From the NCBI GenBank assembly GCA_002309035.1, contig DBWT01000029.1:1-35416 (forward strand): a stretch of DNA of 35,416 nt. Reading direction: 5' to 3'. The notes under the pieces are model-generated. The model worked only from the letters and a program-made list of their open reading frames with translations. It made no database searches and was not told the DNA's origin. The translations under genes and the position numbers were made by a program. Below, piece after piece: positions 24,771 to 31,110 of the stretch (position 1 is the first letter of the stretch; every line of letters begins with the position of its first letter). Source of the stretch: Caryophanales bacterium UBA1231 (GTDB lineage Bacteria > Bacillota_I > Bacilli_A > ML615J-28 > CAG-313).

Positions 24771-25769
24771 ATGAAAAATAGTATTATTAATGAAAATAAT
24801 AAAGATTTAATTGAAAAGATTAATGAGATTAAAAAAGATATAATAAGTACGAGAAATAGAGTTCTTACGGATGCAAATAAAGAACTCTTATATTTATATT
24901 TTCGTATAGGTAAAATGATTTATGAAAATCAAAAATATGGAACAGATTTCATAAATACTTTATCTATATCTTTGAAATTAGAGTTCAAAGATGCTACTGG
25001 ATTTTCACCTAGAAATCTTTCCAGAATGAAGAAATTTTATGTAACATATAGAGATATGGCAAATTTGCCACCGGTAGTGGCAAAATTACCATGGACACAT
25101 AATTCTATTTTAATAGAAAAAGTAAAAGATTATGATAAGCGAATTTGGTATGCAGAAGAGTGCTTGGACAATGGTTGGAATAAAGTTGTTCTTAATTATC
25201 AAATTGACTCAAATTTGTATGAAAGACAAGCAGATAATACTAACAAGCTAGAAAATTTTAAGAATAGATTACCAGATGTGCAAGGAGAACTTGCAGTTGA
25301 TGTAATGAAAGACCCATATATTTTTGAACTTGTGGGATTGTCTAAGAAATCAAAAGAAGTAAATATTGAAAATGCAATGGTTGAAAGAATAAAAAATGTT
25401 CTACTAGAACTTGGCAAAGGTTTTTCATTTGTTGGTAATCAGTATAAAATTAGTACTGAAAATAAAGATTATTATATTGATTTGTTGTTTTACCATTTGA
25501 AATTAAAATGCTTTGTTGTTGTAGAACTAAAGAATAATGATTTTGATCCTGCTTTTATAGGACAATTGCAGTTTTATGTTACCGCTGTAGATGAGATTGT
25601 AAAAGATAAAGATGATAATCCAACAATAGGTTTATTATTATGTAATAGTAAAGATAAATACTCTGTAGAATGGGCGCTTAAATCTACAAATACACCAATT
25701 GGTGTTGCATCATATAAAATAAAAGAATATTTACCAACTGAAGAAGAGCTTAACAAATATTTAAAATAG
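24771..25769 (+). CDS. DUF1016/YhcG family PDDEXK nuclease, orphan
   Basis: A 332-residue protein with the two-domain YhcG plan. The N-terminal helical DUF1016 domain (about 1-165) includes LYLYFRIGKMIYENQ, GFSPRNLSRMKKFY and LPWTHNSILI. The C-terminal PDDEXK nuclease domain has Glu205, Asp237 (in YYIDLLFYH), Glu252-Leu-Lys254 and Gln265 (GQLQFY), the expected catalytic set. Length is normal for the family (about 340). Relatives often sit in type I restriction or other defence loci; here no hsd genes are present. GAGGTAGGTG precedes the ATG. The structured RNA and terminator directly upstream suggest unusual control. Substrate and role are unknown. Confidence 0.88.
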   Translation: MKNSIINENNKDLIEKINEIKKDIISTRNRVLTDANKELLYLYFRIGKMIYENQKYGTDFINTLSISLKLEFKDATGFSPRNLSRMKKFYVTYRDMANLPPVVAKLPWTHNSILIEKVKDYDKRIWYAEECLDNGWNKVVLNYQIDSNLYERQADNTNKLENFKNRLPDVQGELAVDVMKDPYIFELVGLSKKSKEVNIENAMVERIKNVLLELGKGFSFVGNQYKISTENKDYYIDLLFYHLKLKCFVVVELKNNDFDPAFIGQLQFYVTAVDEIVKDKDDNPTIGLLLCNSKDKYSVEWALKSTNTPIGVASYKIKEYLPTEEELNKYLK

Positions 25770-26027
25770 TATATAATAAATTATAAATTATAATATAATA
25801 ATTGATTCTAAATGTATTAAACAGATACATTTATCACAATAAATAAAGTTAATTTATTGGAAGTAGGCACAGCAATATATAAAGCAATAGTTTTTATTCT
25901 TTAAATCAAAAAGATTTAATCATTACATTTATTGATAAATATAATGATTTCATATTAAATATCATAAAAAAATTAAAGGAGGAGAATACATAATTAAAAG
26001 TTATATTTAATTACTGTAGAAGAGAAA

Positions 26028-26816
26028 ATGAAAAAATATTTTATTACAAGTGATACACATAGTTATTTTATACCTTTAATTGAAGAACTTGATAAAAAGG
26101 GATTTGATAAAAATAATAAAGATCATATATTGGTTTTATGTGGAGACTTATTTGATAGAGGGCCAGATAGTATAAAAATATATGAGTTTATAAAATCAAT
26201 TCCAATTGATAGAAGAATTCTAATTAGAGGCAATCATGAGTATTTGTTTATTGATCTCTGTCATAAAGAATTACCTGATGATTATGACCATTCTAATGGT
26301 ACATTTGATACATTTTGTGATTTAACTAATAATAAATATCAAAACTGGTTTGATTTAGTTTTAGATGATAAAATTAATGAAATAAAGAAGTGGTTTTTAT
26401 CAGACGAGTGGATTGATTATTATGAGACTAAAAACTATATTTTCACACATGCATTTATACCACTAAATATTGATGCTTCAGCAAATTCCAATCATATGTA
26501 TTTTGCACGAACAAAGTTTTTGTCATACAAAGAAGATTGGAGAAATTCATCACCAAAAGAATTTAAAAATGCAACATGGGGATGTCCATGGGAACTTGCG
26601 GTAGCTGGATTAAATAAAACTGGTAAAACCATTGTTTGTGGTCATTGGCATACATCTGATTTTTTTAATAATTTAAAACATTTAAAAATTCGATATAATT
26701 ACTTTGAAAAAAATCCAATATTTATATCTAAAAAATATAAAATCATAGGACTTGATGCTTGCACAGCAGCAACAAACAAGGTAAATGTTTTGGTTCTCAA
26801 TGAAGATGAGTTATAA
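26028..26816 (+). CDS. PPP-type metallophosphoesterase (bacterial Ser/Thr phosphatase-like)
   Basis: A 262-residue calcineurin-like phosphoesterase. The metal-binding motifs are DTH (Asp9, His11), GDLFDRG (39-45), RGNHE (67-71), THAF and GHWHTS. GDxxDRG plus GNHE places it in the PPP group (PrpA/ApaH-like). It could dephosphorylate proteins or diadenosine polyphosphates; the sequence does not decide. The ATG at 26028 has only a weak GAAGAGA upstream. A much better AAAGGAGGAG (25975-25984) lies about 45 nt earlier with no ATG, GTG or TTG at proper spacing. The upstream gap (25770-26027) holds two small inverted repeats (25809-25831 and about 25919-25952) but no gene. Confidence 0.83.
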   Translation: MKKYFITSDTHSYFIPLIEELDKKGFDKNNKDHILVLCGDLFDRGPDSIKIYEFIKSIPIDRRILIRGNHEYLFIDLCHKELPDDYDHSNGTFDTFCDLTNNKYQNWFDLVLDDKINEIKKWFLSDEWIDYYETKNYIFTHAFIPLNIDASANSNHMYFARTKFLSYKEDWRNSSPKEFKNATWGCPWELAVAGLNKTGKTIVCGHWHTSDFFNNLKHLKIRYNYFEKNPIFISKKYKIIGLDACTAATNKVNVLVLNEDEL

Positions 26817-27199
26817 ATGGAAGTATTTATATAATAATAGATATAAATTATGTTTATTAGTGAGTTAATATTATTTCTGTGTTTCTGTATTTTTAATATA
26901 TGAAATTATTTTGTAATATGCTTTCTCCTAATGAATTTACGTACCAGGTTTGGGCGTAAACAAAGAATTAAATTTGCCCTCAAGTTGGGGGTGAAATATT
27001 TATTATTCTATGATGACATATTATATTTAAATAAAATAAATAGAGAATAATCTAAGTATTATTTATATTATTGAATTGTTTTAATAAAATTCGGCGTATT
27101 TATATAATTGCAGAAATATATTGTAATATTTGATGAATAATTGGCAAAGAATACTATATTTTAATATTAATGAAGAGTTTAATTGACTTATCTAAAATC
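26817..27199. other. AT-rich intergenic stretch with one G+C-richer segment
   Basis: I see no convincing gene. The notable part is about 26936-26995. It has a hairpin TTTACG/CGTAAA (26936-26941 with 26955-26960) with an inner CCA/TGG and a GGTT loop, followed by a CCCTC...GGGGG element (about 26977-26991). A 39-codon frame from 26932 crosses it but has no ribosome binding site. The segment may be a decayed element or a small structured RNA. Confidence 0.35.
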
Positions 27200-27228
27200 T
27201 TGAATAAAAGTTCAAATTAAAGTATAAT
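27200..27228 (+). promoter_or_regulatory. Predicted promoter of the BspA-like lipoprotein gene
   Basis: TTGAAT (27200-27205), a 17-nt spacer and TATAAT (27223-27228). A second TATAAT at 27285-27290 directly follows the G run but lacks a -35 box at normal distance. A transcript from near 27235 would have a 5' UTR of about 135 nt with two hairpins. Confidence 0.7.
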
Positions 27229-27256
27229 ATAAGTAACTTAGTAAATAAATACCTTG

Positions 27257-27284
27257 CCTCTCTCCGAAAATGCTCGGGGGGGGG
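27257..27284 (+). promoter_or_regulatory. 5' UTR hairpin containing a nine-G tract
   Basis: CCTCTCTCCGA (27257-27267) can pair with TCGGGGGGGGG (27274-27284) through eleven pairs including three G-U, around a 6-nt loop. The nine consecutive G (27276-27284) abut TATAAT. Such homopolymers are prone to slippage, so the tract could alter expression of the surface lipoprotein. Confidence 0.5.
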
Positions 27285-27313
27285 TATAATTATTATGAAT
27301 TTTACATCTTTAG

Positions 27314-27343
27314 TGGATCTAGGTAAGAAATTATCTAGGTCCA
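27314..27343 (+). promoter_or_regulatory. 5' UTR hairpin with GAAA tetraloop
   Basis: Thirteen pairs (27314-27326 with 27331-27343, two G-U) closed by a GAAA loop and followed by a U-rich stretch. It lies 25 nt before the lipoprotein start and could act as a weak terminator/attenuator or an mRNA stabiliser. Confidence 0.55.
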
Positions 27344-27368
27344 ATATTTTATTTGAGGGAGAATAATA

Positions 27369-28487
27369 ATGAAAAGAATATTAATTTTATTATCAATATT
27401 TAGTTTAATGGGTTTATTATTTAGTTGTTCACAAGGTAATGAAGGTAATGCCAGTGGCAATGTAGATAATCCAATTGAAGAAGAACCAAACGAAGATCAA
27501 AGAAAAGTTGTATATAGATTAGCTAAAAATAGTGGATATGAAGGAACATATGAAGAATGGTTAGAATCAATTAGTGGTGATCAAATTAAACTAGAAGTAA
27601 GAAATAATTGTTTGATGTGGAAATATGTAAGTGAATCAGATAATAATTATCGATTATTATTAGATCTATCATCATTAAAAGGAGAGCAAGGTTCTCAAGG
27701 TGAATCAGGAGAATCAGCATATGAACTTGCTGTTGAAAAAGGATATCAAGGAACACTTGAGGAATGGTTAGATTCATTAAAAGGAGAGCAAGGAAATACT
27801 GGTGAATCTGGAGTCGGTATTTTAAAGTCTGAAATTAATGAAGATGGTGATTTAATTATCACTTATACAAATGGTGATATTGTAAATGTTGGCCATGTAG
27901 TTGGTGATGGAAATGAAATTCAACCAAAAGTAGTTGAAACTGGTAAATGTGGTCCTGATGCAACATGGACATATTATGATGATAAGACGTTTGTAATTAG
28001 TGGAAGCGGAATAATAACAACAAATTATGGAATGAGAAAATATGTTGAATTTGCACATAAATTAATAATTGAAAAAGGTATTGAAAAAGTTGAAGGAATT
28101 GGTAATGGATTTTTCGTGACAGAAGTTGAAATACCAGATAGCGTAACAAGTATAGGTGAAGGTGCATTCTCTGGATTTGATTCATTACACAGTATAGTAA
28201 TCCCTGATGGTGTCACAAGTATAGGAGATATGGCATTCTATAATTGTAGTTCATTAACAAGTATAGAAATACCAAATAGTGTAACAAGTATAAGAGGTGA
28301 AGCATTCTATGGATGTAGTTCATTAACAAGTATAGAAATACCAAATAGTGTCACAAGTATAGGAGGTTATGCATTCTCTGGATGTAGTTCACTTACTATA
28401 TATTGTGAAGTCACTTCAAAACCAAGTGGTTGGAATGATTATTGGAATTCAAATAATAGACCAGTTATTTGGGGATATAAAGAATAA
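27369..28487 (+). CDS. BspA-like leucine-rich-repeat surface lipoprotein
   Basis: A 372-residue lipoprotein with lipobox LFSC (Cys20). After an acidic linker come two copies of a module of the form YxLAxxxGYxGTxEEWLxSxxG (around residues 48-70 and 117-140), each next to short collagen-like GEQG/GES runs. A beta-rich domain (WTYYDDKTFVISGSG) precedes several 23-residue BspA-type repeats (SVTSIGxxAFxGCSSLTSIEIPN), and a short C-terminal cap ends in WGYKE. Such proteins bind host or bacterial surface ligands in gut and oral bacteria; the ligand here is unknown. GAGGGAG precedes the ATG. The near-identical DNA repeats suggest recent expansion. Confidence 0.88.
   Translation: MKRILILLSIFSLMGLLFSCSQGNEGNASGNVDNPIEEEPNEDQRKVVYRLAKNSGYEGTYEEWLESISGDQIKLEVRNNCLMWKYVSESDNNYRLLLDLSSLKGEQGSQGESGESAYELAVEKGYQGTLEEWLDSLKGEQGNTGESGVGILKSEINEDGDLIITYTNGDIVNVGHVVGDGNEIQPKVVETGKCGPDATWTYYDDKTFVISGSGIITTNYGMRKYVEFAHKLIIEKGIEKVEGIGNGFFVTEVEIPDSVTSIGEGAFSGFDSLHSIVIPDGVTSIGDMAFYNCSSLTSIEIPNSVTSIRGEAFYGCSSLTSIEIPNSVTSIGGYAFSGCSSLTIYCEVTSKPSGWNDYWNSNNRPVIWGYKE
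28245..28382 (+). repeat. 69-bp tandem repeats in the BspA-like gene
   Basis: Two consecutive 69-bp units (28245-28313 and 28314-28382), each 23 codons, are almost identical for their first 45 bases. A more diverged unit precedes them. Unit-number change by slippage or recombination would lengthen or shorten the repeat domain in frame. Confidence 0.8.
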
Positions 28488-28540
28488 AATAAAGAGAGAT
28501 ATCGGCCCTATAAAAAGTTTAGTGGTGATAATGGTAAAAT

Positions 28541-28614
28541 AAAAGTAACCAAAATCGATGAAATAAAATGTACCAAAAATGGTATTTATTATTTCATCGA
28601 ATGGTTACTTTTTT
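28541..28614. terminator. Long nested inverted repeat acting as terminator
   Basis: 28541-28551 pairs with 28602-28612 (11 bp), 28555-28566 with 28589-28600 (12 bp, perfect), and 28571-28575 with 28580-28584 (5 bp, AAAA loop), followed by a T-run and preceded by an A-run. That is about 28 pairs in 74 nt. It ends the BspA-like gene on the plus strand; its size also allows a MITE-like origin. The gap 28488-28540 holds nothing I can identify. Confidence 0.8.
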
Positions 28615-28622
28615 CTTTGTGT

Positions 28623-28684
28623 TATAATACCTGTAAAAGGAGACATAAAGGAAATGATGATACAATTAATGTATCGTCTTTTTT
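28623..28684 (+). promoter_or_regulatory. Promoter-proximal terminator (possible short RNA/leader) before the amidohydrolase
   Basis: A perfect TATAAT (28623-28628, no good -35 seen) is followed within about 50 nt by a complete intrinsic terminator: GATGATACA (28656-28664) with TGTATCGTC (28670-28678), nine pairs with one G-U, then six T. A 43-codon frame starting at 28654 runs through the hairpin with weak support. The remaining 28685-28820 shows no feature. Confidence 0.45.
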
Positions 28685-28833
28685 GTAATTTAGATATTTA
28701 TAAAAAAGCAAAAACAAAATACCTCAAATTGTTGAAATTACTATGTAAATATGATAAATTATATTTAGGAATAGTGGAAATTTAATAAAAGAAGAATGTT
28801 ATTAAATATTTTAAAAATAATGAGGAGTTATTT

Positions 28834-29919
28834 ATGTTAATTGATAGTCATATTCATTACGATATATCAGGTAGTGTTTTGAAAATCATCAGGGCACTAA
28901 ATATTACAAGTGCTGATTATTGTTGTTTACAATCACAAATTTATAAATCAAAAATCAATCAAAATATGGATTGCTTTTTTGCAAAACTTTTATGTAAAGG
29001 TCGAGTATATATCAATATCGCATTAGATTCTACCCTTTATGATGACTGGACAAAAATGGATCAAATGCCTGATTATTTAAAAAGAATGATGGAATGTGGT
29101 GCTGATGGTATAAAGATGATTGAAGGAAAGCCAACAACAAGAAAAGAATTCAATATTCCTAATTTTGATGATCCTCTTTTTGATTCCACATTTAAATACT
29201 TGGAAGATCAAAAAATACCAATTACTTGGCATGTCAATGATCCTGAAGAGTTTTGGGATGAAAAGAAAGTTCCTGACTGGGCTAGAAGAAGTGGTTGGTT
29301 TTATGCTGATGGTACTTATGTTAACAATTTAGATCAATACAAGCAAGTTGATAATTTATTGAAAAAGCATCCAAATCTTGTTATTACTTTTGCCCACTTC
29401 TTTTTTTTGAGTCAAGACTTAAAACGTTTAGGTGAGTTGTTTGATACTTATCCTAATGTTTCAGTTGACATTACACCTGGTGTTGAATTATTTACAAATA
29501 TGAGTAGTAACATTGAAGAAGCAAAAGCTTTCTTTAAAAAATATGCTGATCGTATTCTTTATGGTACTGATATTAGTGTTGAAATTGGTGAAAAGAATGA
29601 ATTAAATGAAGATGATGCTATTATTAGATTCAATCTTTGTCATGACTTCTTAACTAAAAAGCACTTTGTTCTACCTGGTAATAAGGAAAGTCTTTTAGGA
29701 AGCGATGATTTAGTTTTAAATGGTTTAGAATTAAATCAAGAAGAAGTTGAAAAAAGCGAATCACTTAATTTTCTAAGACGTTATAATGAAGTTAAACCTT
29801 TAAATATTCCTAAAATTTTAGTTGAAATTGAAAAGCATCAAAAAGCTTTAATTCAAAAAGGTTTAGATACAAGTTACTTAAATAAAATCAAAGAAGCATT
29901 TGAAAACTATGGAAAATAA
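28834..29919 (+). CDS. Amidohydrolase-family TIM-barrel protein
   Basis: A 361-residue metal-dependent hydrolase of the amidohydrolase 2 group. HxH is in DSHIHYD (His6, His8), the next metal or active-site positions appear in ITWHVND and TFAHFF, and the late Asp is in LYGTDIS. The central part (CGADGIKMIEGKPT) and FDTYPNVSVDITPG match barrel strands of this family. Members include decarboxylases and lactonases; nothing here defines the substrate. GAGGAG (28822-28827) sets the start. It overlaps the following phosphoesterase gene by 11 nt, so the two products are probably made together. Confidence 0.82.
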   Translation: MLIDSHIHYDISGSVLKIIRALNITSADYCCLQSQIYKSKINQNMDCFFAKLLCKGRVYINIALDSTLYDDWTKMDQMPDYLKRMMECGADGIKMIEGKPTTRKEFNIPNFDDPLFDSTFKYLEDQKIPITWHVNDPEEFWDEKKVPDWARRSGWFYADGTYVNNLDQYKQVDNLLKKHPNLVITFAHFFFLSQDLKRLGELFDTYPNVSVDITPGVELFTNMSSNIEEAKAFFKKYADRILYGTDISVEIGEKNELNEDDAIIRFNLCHDFLTKKHFVLPGNKESLLGSDDLVLNGLELNQEEVEKSESLNFLRRYNEVKPLNIPKILVEIEKHQKALIQKGLDTSYLNKIKEAFENYGK

Positions 29920-31096
29920 AATATATCATATTACATCAACTATTACGACAAATCAAGCAAATAGTATCATGATTAATTTTCACTCATCTGTTAAAGATAG
30001 TATTGTTTTAATTACTGAAGAAGATGATGTTTCGTTTAAAAAGGCTATACAATATCCAGTCGAAGGCCTTTTTTGGTCAACTGAAGAGATTGCTAATCAT
30101 ACACCTCATTCGACATTTACTATTGGACGCTATGTTTGTCATGTTTTAATTGATGGATTGAAACCAAATACCAAATATTTATATAAAATCACAAATAGTG
30201 AGTTTACATCAAAAGTCAATAGTTTTAAAACGGCAACGTTTGAAAATGAATGGTCATTTTTTGGTTTTGCGGATATGCAGTATAGTAATAATCAAACATC
30301 AATTAAACTTATTAATTTAATGAAAGAAATGCATCCGGATACTCACCTTTTTGTTAGTAGTGGTGATTTGACAGACTATGCAGATCGTGAAGATGCATAT
30401 TTTAACTTAACAAATAATCATGTGTTTGATGGTATGACGCTCGTATTAGCACCGGGTGATCATGAATATTGGGGTGATGATACAAATGGATACAAGCAAT
30501 TAAAGTATCCTTATTGTTTCACAAATCTTTTTCACTTTCCACATAATGGTGCAGTATCGAGTCTAGGCACAAATTATTATTTCATTTATCAAAATGTTTT
30601 GTTTGCTGTTTTCGATATGAATGATTCGAATACTTCAAAAGGTGATAGAATTAATGAACAAGCCAAATGGTTTGATGAATTACTGACAAACATTGATAAA
30701 TCATTTTCTTATATTGTTGCCGTCGAACATAAATCACTTTTCTCATCAACCATTGAAGATTCAGCAGTAGCTTTAAACTTAAGACCAGTGTTTGCACCAC
30801 TATTTAAAAAACATCATGTCGACTTAGTTATTAGTGGACATGATCATATGTATAGTAGAACATCAAACTTAGATGGTACATATTATCTTGATTTAGGTTC
30901 TAGTGGTGATAAAAGAAGACATTTGGATGATTCATTAATCAATTCTAAAATTCATGAAAAAGTCATTGACTTAAAAAAGTTAGGCGATTCTTTAGCTTGC
31001 TTAGTAAAAGTATCAGCTAAGAACTTAGAAATAACAGTTTATAATTTGAAACATCAAATTGTTGATTCTTTCATAATAGAACAAAAGGCCCGCTAA
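29909..31096 (+). CDS. Purple-acid-phosphatase-like metallophosphoesterase
   Basis: A 395-residue protein with an N-terminal fibronectin-III-like domain of the purple acid phosphatase type (about 1-110, ending LKPNTKYLYKI), then a calcineurin-like catalytic domain. Motifs are GFADMQYS, SSGDLTDYA, APGDHEYWG (the position is usually GNHE, here GDHE, as in several relatives), VEHKSLFS and SGHDHMYSR. There is no signal peptide, which is unusual because many relatives are exported. ATG 29909 is preferred over the in-frame TTG at 29900. A terminator overlaps its stop codon. Confidence 0.82.
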   Translation: MENKIYHITSTITTNQANSIMINFHSSVKDSIVLITEEDDVSFKKAIQYPVEGLFWSTEEIANHTPHSTFTIGRYVCHVLIDGLKPNTKYLYKITNSEFTSKVNSFKTATFENEWSFFGFADMQYSNNQTSIKLINLMKEMHPDTHLFVSSGDLTDYADREDAYFNLTNNHVFDGMTLVLAPGDHEYWGDDTNGYKQLKYPYCFTNLFHFPHNGAVSSLGTNYYFIYQNVLFAVFDMNDSNTSKGDRINEQAKWFDELLTNIDKSFSYIVAVEHKSLFSSTIEDSAVALNLRPVFAPLFKKHHVDLVISGHDHMYSRTSNLDGTYYLDLGSSGDKRRHLDDSLINSKIHEKVIDLKKLGDSLACLVKVSAKNLEITVYNLKHQIVDSFIIEQKAR

Positions 31097-31107
31097 AGCG
31101 GACCTTT
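31084..31107. terminator. Bidirectional terminator between convergent genes
   Basis: AAAGG (31084-31088) with CCTTT (31103-31107), one C/A mismatch, then CCGC (31090-31093) with GCGG (31098-31101) around a TAAA loop that contains the stop codon of the phosphoesterase. A T-rich tail follows. Confidence 0.75.
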
Positions 31108-31110
31108 ATT

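Noticed and set aside
26932..27051. 39-codon frame in the gap before the BspA-like gene
   Set aside because: No RBS and composition dominated by a G+C-rich hairpin at its start; more likely chance or remnant.
27254..27290. Promoter made of TTGCCT (27254-27259) and TATAAT (27285-27290)
   Set aside because: The spacer would be 25 nt, too long for a normal sigma-A promoter; the promoter at 27200-27228 has 17-nt spacing.
24197..28684. tRNA-borne integrative element with duplicated attachment site
   Set aside because: I could not find a second copy of the tRNA 3' end downstream in the window, and there is no integrase gene.
28579..28785. 68-codon frame after the BspA-like gene
   Set aside because: It begins inside the long palindrome and runs through a terminator; the internal start at 28654 has only weak RBS support and no recognisable protein features.
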